DNA of 64,000 nucleotides from Turbatrix aceti (taxonomy: Eukaryota; Nematoda; Chromadorea; Rhabditida; Panagrolaimidae). Each line of letters opens with the position of its first letter. The first letter of the stretch is position 1. Location of the stretch: contig OZ017767.1 in assembly GCA_963969345.1 (NCBI GenBank), positions 10,484,471 to 10,548,470 on the forward strand, written 5' to 3'. The notes beneath the pieces were generated by a model. That model was given only the letters and a program-made list of their open reading frames with translations, ran no database searches and was not told where the DNA came from. Position numbers and translations under genes: made by a program. Positions 1 through 11,317 of this stretch are shown here, piece by piece.

Positions 1-1
1 C

Positions 2-118
2 TGTAACAACTTTATCAACATTTTAAAAAACTCGAAAGTCGGCCAAGAAATGAAGAATACTATCCAGGATGTCGAGAAGTGGTTCAATAATGTAGTCAAC
101 AAAACAGAAAATATTTGA
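2..118 (+). CDS. 3' end of a truncated gene, product unknown
   Basis: An open frame enters from the left edge and runs 38 codons to a TGA at 116-118. The tail is hydrophilic and helix-prone (it ends VNKTENI, with a potential N-glycosylation site NKT). Base composition is more balanced than the AT-rich DNA that follows. No family is recognised. It could be the last exon of a small secreted protein like the one at 10083-10545, but I see no convincing similarity. Start and upstream exons lie outside the window. Confidence 0.45.
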   Translation, partial: CNNFINILKNSKVGQEMKNTIQDVEKWFNNVVNKTENI

Positions 119-194
119 TCAATGCATATTTTAATATTTTAACTTATTTTAATTTTCAAAAATTTCTGCTGATTTTTAAAATCAATAAATAAAT

Positions 195-234
195 GGTATA
201 AGGAACGTTCACCATAAGGCGTTTCACCATAGGG
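195..234 (+). repeat. Left terminal repeat of an outer nested element
   Basis: This 40-base stretch (core AAGGAACGTTCACCATAAGG) recurs as a reverse complement at 11318-11358 and partly at 40269-40290. The words TTCACCATA and TTTCACCATAGGG repeat several times in 205-294 and 2205-2290. This suggests one transposon end later split by the elements at 295-2195 and 2292-11221. No clear target duplication is visible outside the two ends. Confidence 0.6.
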
Positions 235-294
235 CTCTACACCATAGAAATGTTCACCATATGTGCCTTTCGTCATACGGAATACTCCACATAC

Positions 295-2195
295 GGTGAA
301 GGGTCAGACCGGTATGTCATGTGGCACACCCAATGGTTAAGCATAGCACGCGCCGGCTGTCTGGACTATCCTGCTTTCCCTGGTCTTTCACTGGTTTTTC
401 TTCGTTCAGCGCGCGTCGCACTCATGAAGAGAGATTCTCCCGCTGCCCGAGCGCGCTGGTCGAATTGGTTGCAAAAAAAGGAATCTTTGGCCAAATTTGG
501 AAATTTTTACTTTTTCAAATTAGATTTGTAATTAGAATAATATTTGAAGCATTTTGATGTGTTTTTCAGAATTGTGGGACAATTTTTGATCAAAATCGAG
601 TAGGGTACGGTAGAAAAAATCCACGGATCTTTGAAATGCCGATAGAAAGCTGAAAATTTCAGGGTAGACTAAAAACAAAATTTCCTTTCGAATGGCATAC
701 TCAGTTTTTTGATTGCGTGTCGATAAATGTCCGAAAAAACGGTTTTCTTCGGAAATTTGAAAAATTCGGTACTTTCTAGAACTTTGATCAAAAAATGAGT
801 ATGCCCAATCGAAAGAGCAATATCTTTTTTATCTACTGTGAAATTTTCAGATACTTACCATATCGCGTGGGCATACGGTAGCGATTCTCCCGAACCATAC
901 TTGTTCAAACGCCTGAGGCTATGAGGTAGAGCGCTGCAGAACAAAGTGAGATAAAACATCTTGTAAGAAATTTTTCGGCCTACAAAACCGTGTAACTCCG
1001 GAATTTTTATCTATTTTTTTGGCTTCGCAATTTTAATTCGCGCAACATACACTCATTTTTGGTACCAATTTTCCGAAAATTGAAATCGAAAAAGTGGGGT
1101 CTGGGGGAAAAATCGGCATTCGTTCAGTTTGAAAGCAATATTGCTGAAAATTTCAGGATAGGAGTAAAAATGAATTCTAAATGCGGTGATGATATTCATT
1201 TTTTTCAATTTCGACCGAAAAATTCCTAAAAGTTCGAATTTTCGAAAAAAAAGCATTTTTCGGAACTTTTTCGAACCTTTAAAAACAAAATAATAATATT
1301 TTTGAATTCTACAGGGTTTTTTACGTCTGTGTTCAAGATTCATGCTACAACGCTCCAAAACTGTGTCAATGGCGATTTTTCCCCCAGACCCCACTTTTTC
1401 GATTTCAATTTTCGGAAAATTGGTACCAAAAATGAGTGTATGTTGCGCGAATTAAAATTGCGAAGCGAAAAAAATAGGTAAAAATTCGAGAGTTACATCG
1501 GTTTTGTAGGCCGAAAAATTTCTTACAAGATGCTTTATCTCACTTTGTTCTACAGCGCTCTACCTCATAGCCTCAGGCGTTGGAACAAGTAGGGTTCGGG
1601 AGAATCGCTACCGTATGCCCCAGGGATACGGTAAGTCTGTGAAAATTTTACAGTAGATAAAAAAGATATTGCGCTTTCGACTGGTGATATTCATTTTTTG
1701 ATCAAAGTTCTAGAAAGTACCGAATTTTTCAAATTTCCGAAGAAAACCGTTTTTTCGGACATTTATCGACACGCAATCAAAAAACTGAGTATGCCATTCG
1801 AAAGGAAATTTTGTTTTTAGTCTACCCTGAAATTTTCAGCTTTCTATCGGCATTTCAAAGATCCGTGGATTTTTTCTACCGTACCCTACTCGATTTTGAT
1901 CAAAAATTGTCCCACAATTCTGAAAAACACATCAAAATGCTTCAAATATTATTCTAATTACAAATCTAATTTGAAAAAGTAAAAATTTCCAAATTTGGCC
2001 CAAGATTCCTTTTTTTGCCACCAATTCGACCAGCGCGCTCGGGCAGCGGGAGAATCTCTCTTCATGAGTGCGACGCGCGCTGAACGAAAAGAAATCAGTG
2101 AGGGACCAGAGAGCGCAGAAGAGAGTCAGACATCGAGAGCGTCCTATGCTTAACCATTGGGTGTGCCACATGACATACCGGTCTGACCCTTCACC
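295..2195. mobile_element. MULE-like foldback element with 9-bp target duplication
   Basis: A 1901-bp element made almost entirely of inverted arms. The left arm starts GGTGAAGGGTCAGACC at 295, and the right arm is its complement ending at 2195. Complementarity extends about 820 bp inward, to near 1114 and 1376, leaving a loop of about 260 bp. It is flanked by a perfect 9-base direct repeat TCCACATAC (286-294 and 2196-2204). Very long terminal inverted repeats with a 9-bp duplication are the known hallmark of Mutator-like elements. No transposase is encoded, so it is non-autonomous. The reading frames inside (250-557, 1053-1394, 1932-2171) are mirror images of the arms and not genes. Confidence 0.8.
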
Positions 2196-2291
2196 TCCAC
2201 ATACATAGGAACGCAGACCATATCGGGTGGTTTCCTATACGGATCGTTCATCATACACGCGTTTCACCATAGGGCCATTCACCAAGCGATC

Positions 2292-2812
2292 CATTTGGAA
2301 AATGAAAAAAATATACTGTAGCTCAATTTATGACATTATAAATTTTTTTTGAAAAAAAAATAAGGACTAAAGTTTACCATCAGATAGTGCCGGCAAGTTG
2401 CGGCAACGCGCGCAACTGATCAACCGACACAAGCCAAAACATTCTTCAGTTGCAACTGCAGTTGGTCAGTCAGTCAAAGAACGATGCAAACGCTTCTTTT
2501 ATTTTCGGGCGAAAAGACGGCGTTTTAGTATAGGTGGTAGCATTAATTTGCCACTCGTGAAAAATCAACTGATCAGAACAACGGTTTTGGTGCGGCCAGT
2601 GTTGGCTGCCACGACGCACGAAAGAGAGAGACTTTTTGTCTGCCCCTTACTTGGTCAGTCAGTCGAAAAACCCTTCTTTTATTTTCGGGCGAAAAGACGG
2701 CGTTTTAGTATAGGTGGTAGCATTAATTTGCCACTCGTGAAAAATCAACTGATCAGAACAACGGTTTTGGTGCGGCCAGTGTTCGCTGCCACGACGCACG
2801 AGAGACTTTTTG
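2292..2812 (+). repeat. Left long inverted repeat of the 8.9-kb unit
   Basis: About 520 bases, starting CATTTGGAAAATG, are repeated in inverted orientation at 10717-11221. Each arm contains two direct copies of a unit of about 180 bases (here roughly 2492-2626 and 2672-2801) carrying the words CGGCGTTTTAGTATAGG and CAACTGATCAGAACAACGG. The arms differ by scattered substitutions and short indels, so the pair is moderately old. The 141-codon frame at 2398-2823 reads through the repeated units and is not credited as a gene. Confidence 0.8.
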
Positions 2813-2948
2813 GAATGCTCTGAATGTTTGTGAAATATATGCTAATTCTGGCATTAGCATATATATTTCACAAATCCGTACAGTTAAAAAAATTATTTGT
2901 TTTTCTTGTGACGCTCGACACTTTCACTGGTAGAGAACGCCAAAAAAC

Positions 2949-5900
2949 ATGCAGCAGTCGTTAATTACGGTGCTTGCCGTCGTGCTTGCCTTGTTGTTTT
3001 CTCGTCCAGCAGTCGTCGACGGGAGGTTTATGGACATGTACGGCAGTACGTTTTTTAGTTCAAAAAATCAAATCTTTTGTGTTTTTTAGAGCTATTCCAA
3101 GTAGAACTCCTCGATGACTGTTCGGCGTATGTTTACGATCGTGTCTTTTTTTTTCTTGCACCAAATAAAGATTGGTGCAAGCTCAATAAGTCCAGTATGT
3201 TTGTGGCCGATGGTAGTAATGCGAAGGGGTATACGATCCTTAAAGTATTGGCAATTTACGAGGATATTGATAAAGTGGTAAAAATTTATGATTTTGCTCT
3301 GGACGACACACAACAAACGTCATATTGGAACAGTAAGATTTGAAATTTACAGGTGCATTTTAAAGGTAAAATCATTTTAGAAATCTTATTCTCGCAAGAT
3401 TACTTTGAAGCAACGGAAGAAAAAGTGTATCTCATCGACGATATTCACAGATCCGTGAAACACACCCCTACAGATTACGGTAGATATTATTTGATCAAGT
3501 ACGATCCTATCGTTGGACACGAAAACTACGTAAAGTTAGCATACGAAGCCTGTAAGTATGGAAAAACAACAAAGAAAAACATTGCCACGAGTATTCATTA
3601 CGTCGAAAAAACACGTGAAGCTTATGTTAAGGTATGATGATGATGCATAAAAGTTCACTTATCATAAGTGTATTATAGAAATTGTATCCCTGCGATTCCA
3701 ACGTTATGACAAATCAACGTTATTTTAATCGTGGAAATCCCTTAAATGTTACAGTATACATCGATCCTAGGCATCCGGAAGAACGGCATTGCTATGTAGG
3801 TAGCGAAACATTTGTTCTGCGCCCCATCAAACAATCTATGCAGACTTCCGTTCAGGCTTACAGTATGATTACCAATTTCTCTGAAACATGTTTGTTACCG
3901 TATATTTTTCAGAACTAAACTCATAAAAATTGTATTTTTAGTTTATTCACCGTTCTCAAAGCAAATATACGGTTACAATCCAAAGTATATTGGTCCACAA
4001 AAAGATACGAATAACATAGTGCTCAATGGAGATATGTACGAACGGCTGAAGATCGAAAATGATTGTAAGTTGTTTTGAAATCGTTTTTGATCAAACTCCC
4101 TTATTAACAGACACTCTGCGAGCCGATTTAGGACCAAGGTGGGGAGAAGGACACATCATTTTGACACTTTCAAATGTTTTGAGTCAGAGTTGTAGGCCTT
4201 CGGGGGAAAGGACCAAAGCCGCGATATTTTATTTTATAAAATTCGGATTCACGAGATTCGGCTTCAGAAGTGTTTTTCATAAAAAATAGTGCCATGTGCT
4301 ACGTTGGTCATGAACAATTCTGAAAAAAATAATATAGGGGTTTCTGAGGACGGCGGATCCAATGACTTACTCAGAATTTTTTTTGAGTTACGGTAATTAT
4401 CGATTTTTTGATATCATACGTTTTCAAACCGCTATCATATTCGGATCGCAAACTTAAGCGGTAATTCGATATGCCTATCATCTTCCCCGTTGTTTTTTGT
4501 ATCGGAAAATGTAAAACACAAAAAAAAATCGCGTGCCCAAGGTTGTCATAAATTTTAATTTATGCTCCAGCCTCCGCACCGAAGCCCTGCGCGCAACGTG
4601 CACGCATGATTTTGCGCTGCTGCACACGCGTATTGACCTTTATTTTTTAGACACATGCCTAACTTATTATAAAAATCGTTTTTGGAACCATTCAATAGGT
4701 GTGCCAAGGCGGGAAGGTGTACAGTAGTCTTTTTTCCAAGCTTCACCTGTAAAATGCCTGAGGCTATTAGCCATGAACATTTTGACAAAAATGACCTAAT
4801 CTATCTTTAAGAGAATTCAATTCTCTATGGAGTATGAAATTTTCAGATTTTTGCAGTTATTTTTGGATACTGTAGCTTAATTTGCCCAACATGTTCTAAA
4901 TTTGACTCAAATTATGAGATTTTTATTTCTTAAGAGAAGCGTCGGCAGAAAAATGAAGGTTAAACTTGGTGTACGTTTTTTAATTTAACGTACCGAACCC
5001 AAAAATAAAGGCAAAAATCTGAAAATTTTATACTCCATAGAGAATTGAATGCTCTAAAAGATAGATTAGGTCATTTTTGTCAAAATGTTCATGGCTAATA
5101 GCCTCAGGCATTTTACAGGTGAAGCTTGGAAAAAAGACTACTGTACACCTTCCCGCCTTGGCACACCTATTGAATGGTTCTAAAAACGGTTTTTGTAATA
5201 AGTTAGGCATGTGTCTAAAAAATAAAGGTCAATACGCGTGTGCAGCAGCGCAAAATCATGCGCGCACGTTGCGCGCAGGGCTTTGGTGTCGAGTCTGGAG
5301 CATAAATTAAAATTTATGACAACCTTGGGCACGCGATTTTTTTTTGTGTTTTACTTTTTCTGATACAAAAAACAACGGGGAAGAAGATAGGCTTATCGAA
5401 TTACCGCTTAAGTTTGAGATCCGAATATGATAGCGGTTTGAAAACGTATGATATCAAAAAATCGATAATTACCGTAACTGAAAAAAAAATCTGAGTATGT
5501 CATTGGATCCGCCGTCCTCAGAAACCCCTATATTAATTTTTTCAGAATTGTTCTTGACCAACGTAGCACAGGGCACTATTTTTTATGAAAAACACTTCTG
5601 AAGCCGAATCTCGTGAATCCGAATTTTATAAAATAAAATATCGCGGCTTTAGACCTTTCCCCCGAAGGCCTACAACTCTGACTCAAAACATTTGAAAGTG
5701 TCAAAATGATGTGTCCTCGATCCTAAATCGGCTCGCAGAGTGTCTGTTAAACGTTTAGACACCGAACAACCGTTTTTCTTCTACGATACAGCGGCAAAGA
5801 TGTATTCTCCATTTTTTCTTTACTACAAATTCACAGGTACTGACCGAAGGTTTACGGTACGTTTTCTGGACGGCGGCAAGTTTTACGACATTTTCAAGCC

Positions 5901-6903
5901 GTTGGAGTACATGAGTCAATGCAAGTTTCCGACACAGAATTCTGGTATAACCGTGGCTGCTGCACCAAGGGTTGTCAATCAGGATGAAAAGTCCATTTCC
6001 ATTGAAGGTAAGATGCTTCAATAGAAATGATTTTGCTGAAATGTCTAAATTTTTAGTGTACTTCCTAATCAACAACGCGGACTTTAAATTCTGTGTCTTT
6101 GATGTACAATATCTGTATGCAGGTGGAAAACACACAGTCAACCTCAACCTGACCTCCGAGATCAACGCCTACGTACACGTTCAGACGCGTTCAACCACCG
6201 CCGCCAACTGTGCCTACGATGGTGGTCGGACTGTTCGCTGGCTGCTCGCCTACTCGACCAACGGTGACGCCGAGCTCGTCAGTCTGGACGACAGTTTGTC
6301 CAGTCCTATTTTCCCGTGCCCCCACTGTGGTCAAGATTCAAAGATGTACTGCGACATTAGTCCCGAAGCAAAGAAATATCACTCGGCAATGTTCATTCAA
6401 ACCGTCAGAAACGGCAAGACCGAATTCACGTACGTCAGGGTCATCAGAGACAAAGGCTACAGGCTGAAAGTGGAGTACCACACTTCTGTACTCAGCGGAG
6501 AGTACTACTTTGCACAAAACGTGGATCTGAGTATGTTTAACAAAAGTTGAAAAATGTTAATTGTTGTTTAAGAATTGGAACTTCATGAAATTTATGTCCG
6601 ACTCCAAGAGGGCAAAGCCAAGGATAAGGATATTGCAACACCTGGTCCTCGGGTCGAAACTACTGGCACGACAACAGTAGATAAACCAACTGACGAGGAA
6701 GAAGATGATTACGCTCCAAACTGGCTTGATTCGGGTAATTCTTATTTTTTTTACTGGTGGCTGATTTCATTTTCCTTTTTTATCTTGGCTTGGAATGTTT
6801 GAAACTCTGATGTTGCATGCCTGCATCTAGATAAACTGTATTATTTACAATATTTTAGGGGGAGGATTCTATACGTATGCGTCAACAACTGCAAACATTT
6901 TGA
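2949..6903 (+). CDS. Large secreted protein of unknown function (cargo of the 8.9-kb unit)
   Basis: Nine exons stay in phase: 2949-3045, 3090-3332, 3381-3631, 3679-3862, 3942-4064, 5759-6007, 6057-6530, 6573-6734 and 6860-6903, giving 608 residues. The first 25 residues form a signal peptide with a long Val/Leu-rich core ending near AVVDG, so the product is probably secreted. The middle is rich in aromatic and charged residues with scattered cysteines, including a PCPHCG motif in exon 7 that could bind metal or form disulfides. The C-terminus is acidic (EEEDDY). If the last intron is retained, the protein ends in a hydrophobic stretch (FFYWWLISF then FFILAW) that could anchor it in a membrane. 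Intron 5 holds a 1.6-kb foldback element. No known family is recognised. Confidence 0.7.
4108..5746. mobile_element. TTAA-flanked foldback element inside an intron
   Basis: A 1639-bp palindromic element with ends CAGACACTCTGCGAG and CTCGCAGAGTGTCTG, flanked on both sides by TTAA (4104-4107 and 5747-5750). The arms are about 750 bp with a loop of about 170-190 bp near 4850-5025. Excising it with one TTAA restores a short intron of the host gene: donor at 4065 and acceptor ending 5758. TTAA duplications are typical of piggyBac-type transposition. No transposase is encoded. The frames at 4555-4788 and 5077-5310 are the same sequence read on opposite arms. Confidence 0.8.
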
Positions 6904-7029
6904 TCATGTTTAGGAACAAAAATTGAACAGAATTTTTTGTCTCGTACTGGCGTAAAACTTTGTCCACTGGCGTAAATCTTTGCCAAAAAACACAAAAAAA
7001 TCATGATAAAAAACGATGGTTTTTATTGA

Positions 7030-8194
7030 TTACATTAAACAATGAACAACAAAAATTCGCAAATCTTCGTTACAAAATATGAAAATAAGTGCTGATACAT
7101 TCATAAATATCAATTTTAAAACAGGACGAAATATATCAATTGTGATATATAAAAATGCAGTTATAGATGATGTTGGCAAATTTTCAAAACATGAATCAGG
7201 TGTTTTAATAAAAAACAAACAACCCTGTGTTGATTGCGTTTTGTTGATTAATGTATATAACAAATTTAAAGCTGAGAAAAATGTAGTCTGAAAAGCCATT
7301 TTCCATACATTAGAAGCGTATTGCGTGCCTGCTTTCCACGATAAAACTGTAAAAAATTCTCGAAAATTTTTAAATCGTAGTTTGATACTAAATAAAACTT
7401 CCAATCCAATTAAGATGTTAAAAATTGCTGTACAATAATTGTACTCAGATTCAATTTCCATTAACTTCTGTAAAAATAAAATTTTATTTTTTATTTATTT
7501 TATCTAGTTAAAGGAAAAATTACCTGGAAGTATCTCAAAAATATATCTTCGACTATTACCGGTATAAATATTTTGTTAAACCATTGTTGCAAAATCATGT
7601 TATCAAAAAAGCACGTGAGATAACCGATTGTAACCAACCAAAATCCATACAGCAAAAAATATGTGTAAAAGTTATCAAAAACATTATTATTTATTCGAGG
7701 CAAATAAAATATACAAAACTGGTTTAATGTTAGTATCAAAACAAACATATTTCGCAAAAATATAAGCCATTTTAGTACAAAATCTGCCATAAGTTCAGCA
7801 CCAATTAGTGATCGAAAATTTAATTTATTTGGATAAATTATGTCAAAAAATAGTGTAAAGTAATCAGTGCCCGAAAGTATCAACATTATTATTTGCACTA
7901 ATAAAATATGCGTCCATAAAATATAAAATGGACATTCGTAGAGTTTCGGATTCTAAAATTAATATTTAGATATGATTTAATTTAAAAAATTAATCAATGC
8001 TTTGACTATTTTTTTTGAACTGAAGGTAAATAAATAAAATTTTACTTTTATTTTAAAAATAAAAAATTTACCTTCAAAATGAAAATCACTGCTATAACCA
8101 TGATATAAACAAATAGTACAGATAATGCTCCACATAAATAGAGCGAAAAATGCGTTGTTACTGACTCAATTAGTGCTTCTTTATGGTGAAACAT
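7030..8194 (-). CDS. Nematode serpentine (7TM) receptor, Srt/Srx-like
   Basis: Three exons in phase 0 give 330 residues: 8072-8194 (41 codons), 7524-7952 (143) and 7030-7467 (145 plus stop), separated by introns with consensus ends. Exon 1 is a short N-terminus followed by transmembrane segment 1 (FVYIMVIAVIFIL). Exon 2 holds NPKLY after TM1 and several hydrophobic segments, with an LTLNQFCIFYLP motif at the TM3/loop 2 boundary resembling the LNRF-type motif of worm chemoreceptors. Exon 3 carries the last segments and a short tail (CNEDLRIF). Layout, length and absence of a signal peptide fit a chemosensory G-protein-coupled receptor in a sensory neuron membrane. The subfamily is a guess. It lies inside the 8.9-kb inverted-repeat unit, opposite in strand to its neighbours. 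Confidence 0.7.
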
Positions 8195-8536
8195 AATATT
8201 GAGGACTTTCTGATGTCAAAAAAGTCACCGACTGACTGACTATTTTTGTTTTTGCATGTACTTGCATCGTTTATGTGCACCTGATTTTCTGGGTACACAT
8301 TTATGTTTACACTTTCTTCTCCCACGATTTGTTTAAGACAGCTAAGTATTTTTAAGGCAATACAACATCGAAAAAGGTCCATTCTCGAAAGTGAGAACAT
8401 TACATGGAATCTTGTGCAGTTTTCATACACCGTTTTAGGCAAATTGAAAAATTCACCTGTATTTGCCAGGTGCGAATGTACTTGTTAATCTACTGCATTA
8501 CAGATCTTCAATGAGTTATGGGGTAAACAATATTAA

Positions 8537-9886
8537 GAGGCAGTCTGCGACAGGATTTAGGAACAAGGGGGAGACGAGGACAAGACTTTTTTACACTTTC
8601 AAATATTTTGAGCCAGAATTGTTCCCCACCCCCAAAAACGTCTAAATCCGCGATACACGGATTTTTAAAAACATCGGATTCTATAATTCTGGATTCTGAA
8701 AGGTTTTTGATAAAAAATGATGGCACGTGCTCTGTTCATGGAGAAAAAAGCTGAAAATTTTTTTAGGGAGGTTTTGAGGGGCGAGGAACACGATGTCGTT
8801 GTCAGATTTTTTTTATCGTTACGGTAAGTGCCACATCTGGGCTAAAATTGATGGTTTTTTGGCCACCACAGATTGGGTTTTCAGAGGTGTCAACATTGGC
8901 AAAGCCTATCTTTTTCCCCGTGTTTTGACGCGTCGAATGGGGTAATGCATGAAACAAAGGAGTGACCGCAATGAGGTCATCCATAGGCATTTATGATGCG
9001 CACTCGAGAAAACGCGCACAATTTCGCTTCAAGTGACAAAAAAAGAGCGTGCGCGCGCATAAAAGGTGTCATGTTCAAAAAAACGCCGTGAAGCCAATTT
9101 TTGTTTTCTATGTCCACGGTCACTTTGGTAGGCTTTGGCATGTCCCAAAGATTGATTTTTATCCTTGGGTATTTTACCTGACAATATTGGGCGATGCCAC
9201 AGGCCTTGAAAAGACATGAAACTTTCAAATGCTGTAACTTTGTGCAAAATTATCCGATAAAATGTGAAACTAGCTTAATGTGATATTTGGGACACGCCGA
9301 AGCCTACCAAAGTGACCGTGGACATAGAAAACAAAAATTGGCTTCACGGCGTTTTTTTGAACATGACACCTTTTATGCGCGCGCACGCTCTTTTTTTGTC
9401 ACTTGAAGCGAAATTGTGCGCGTTTTCTCGAGTGCGCATCATAAATGCCTATGGATGACCTCATTGCGGTCACTCCTTTGTTTCATGCATTACCCCATTC
9501 GACGCGTCAAAACAAGGGGAAAAAGATAGGCTATGCCATTGTTGGCACCTCTGAAAACCCAATCTGTGGTGGCCAAAAAACCATCAATTTTAGAACAAAA
9601 GTGGCACTTACCGTAACGATAAAAAAATTATGATTACGACTTCGTGTTCCCCGTCTATGAAAACCCCCCTAAAAAAATTTTCAGCATTTTTCTCCATGAG
9701 CAGAGCGCGTGGCAAGGGTTTTTATCAAAAACCCTTCAGAAGCCAAATCTACAGAATCCGATTTTTTTTAAATCCGTGTTTGGCGGGAATAGAGGTTTTT
9801 AGAGGTGGGGAACAATTCTGGCTCAAAATATTTGAAAGTGTAAAAAAGTCTTGTCGGCCGACCTAAATCCTGTCGCAGACTGCCTC
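8537..9886. mobile_element. Second TTAA-flanked foldback element
   Basis: A 1350-bp palindrome with ends GAGGCAGTCTGCGACAGG and CCTGTCGCAGACTGCCTC, flanked by TTAA at 8533-8536 and 9887-9890. Its ends resemble those of the 4108-5746 element (AG-CA-TCTGCGA, then GATTTAGGA), and both carry a subterminal GACACTTTCAAATGTTTTGA-like block. The two are therefore divergent members of one family. It encodes nothing recognisable. It sits between the 7TM receptor and the small secreted gene at 10083. Confidence 0.8.
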
Positions 9887-10082
9887 TTAAAATTACTGTG
9901 AAGAATCAAAAAAACAAAAAAAAAATTAAATTAGATTTTTACATTTTTTACAATTTTTACATTATTTGATGTTGCTTCAGATTAAGTTCACAAATCCCAT
10001 ATATCCGATTAAGTGTACGTGTGTTATGGTAATGTATTGAGTGAGTGCACGATGTTCAATAGTTTGTCAATAACTGATCGTC

Positions 10083-10545
10083 ATGCGCTTCCAACTTGTC
10101 GGTTTTTTTATTTCAGTTATTCTTTTTATTTTTTCCGGGGCTAAAAACAATAAATCAACCACGGTCAAGACCGTCGGAAAATCAACCGCTACTACGACCG
10201 TCAGTGCACAGAATGCCATTCTGTCCAAAGGTGGAACAACTACGTTGTCTGTGGATGTCGCTATGGCGCTATGGTTGGCTGCTGTAAAAGCAGATGAAGC
10301 GTTGTTTAAAGAGAAACTTCATAATTTCACTCAAGCCAACGGGACAATCGATGATGACGTAATACAAAAACTAATGGAGCCTTCGGAAGGCAAGCTAAAA
10401 TAATATTATTTTTTGTCTTTGGAGTAACGATTGTGCTGTTTTAGAACTAATCCAGGCCGGCAAAAATCTTGCAAACCTCTTCAAGGATGTTAATTCTACA
10501 ACTGCTGAGGGCTTGAACGACACTGATCTGGCTGCAGGAAACTGA
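10083..10545 (+). CDS. Small secreted protein with a GC-AG intron
   Basis: Two exons, 10083-10389 and 10445-10545, give 135 residues. The first 20 residues are a signal peptide (core FFISVILFIFSG). The mature part is Thr/Ser/Lys-rich at first, then helix-prone, with NFT, NGT and NST glycosylation sites. The only splice that keeps the frame open uses a GC donor (GGAAG then GCAAGC at 10390) and the acceptor CTGTTTTAG ending 10444. Without splicing the frame stops at 10401. The frame 5' of the donor and 3' of the acceptor are both clearly coding in style. No family is recognised. It is the right-hand passenger of the 8.9-kb unit. Confidence 0.65.
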
Positions 10546-10716
10546 TTGCAGATAAAAAGTATTTGAAAAAAAGGTTTTGTTGAAAATTCTAAAAATAAAC
10601 AGTTTGGGCACCTAAAAAATTTTTGGAATCATTAACACTGCAGATAACAAGCGTAGATTCAGAATTTGAACTAAATATGACGTCAGCTTTAGCGCGCACA
10701 AAAACACGACGCACGA

Positions 10717-11221
10717 AAAGTCTCTCTTTCGTGCGTCGTGGCAGCCAACACTGGCCGCACCAAAGCCGTTGTTCTGATCAGTTGATTTTTCACGAGTGGC
10801 AAATTAATGCTACCACCTGTACTAAAACGCCGTTTTTTTGCCCGAAAATAAAAGAAGGGTTTTTCGACTGACTGACCAAGTAAGGGCCAAACAAAAAGTC
10901 TCTCTCTTTCGTGCGTCGTAGCAGCCAACACTGGCCGCACCAAAACCGTTGTTCTGTTCAGTTGATTTTTCACGAGTGGCAAATTAATGCTACCACCTAT
11001 ACTAAAACGCTGTCTTTTCGCCCGAAAATAAAAGAAGCGTTTGCATCGTTCTTTGATTGACTGACCAACGAATGTTTTGGCCTGTGTCGGTTGATCAATT
11101 GCGCGCGTTACCGCAACTTGCCGGCGCTATCTGATGGTAAACTTTAGTCCTTATTTTTTTCGCAAAAAAAAATTAGAATGTCATGAATTGAGCTACAGTG
11201 TATTTTTTCATATTCCAAATG
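10717..11221 (-). repeat. Right long inverted repeat of the 8.9-kb unit
   Basis: Reverse complement of 2292-2812, with the same pair of direct units of about 180 bases (roughly 10720-10860 and 10900-11035). It ends at TTCCAAATG (11213-11221). Beyond it lies 11222-11358, which ends in the outer terminal repeat shared with 195-234. No matching short target duplication is evident next to 2292 and 11221. Confidence 0.8.
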
Positions 11222-11317
11222 TTTGTGGTGTCATGCTACACTGATTTGTGTTATCATCGCACCCCTCACCAGAATGGACGGTTTTCGATCACGCGACTTT
11301 TTGGATATTGCGCAGAT

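Noticed and set aside
2398..2823. 141-codon frame with internal repeated peptide
   Set aside because: The repetition comes from the 180-base units of the inverted repeat, and the other arm has it interrupted differently (10689-10982).
4555..5310. Two near-identical 77-codon frames facing each other
   Set aside because: They are the two arms of the TTAA foldback element read outward; no start context or conservation is expected.
2292..11221. Intact Maverick/Polinton or viral element
   Set aside because: No DNA polymerase B, integrase, packaging ATPase or capsid-like frames are present; only the long terminal inverted repeats fit.
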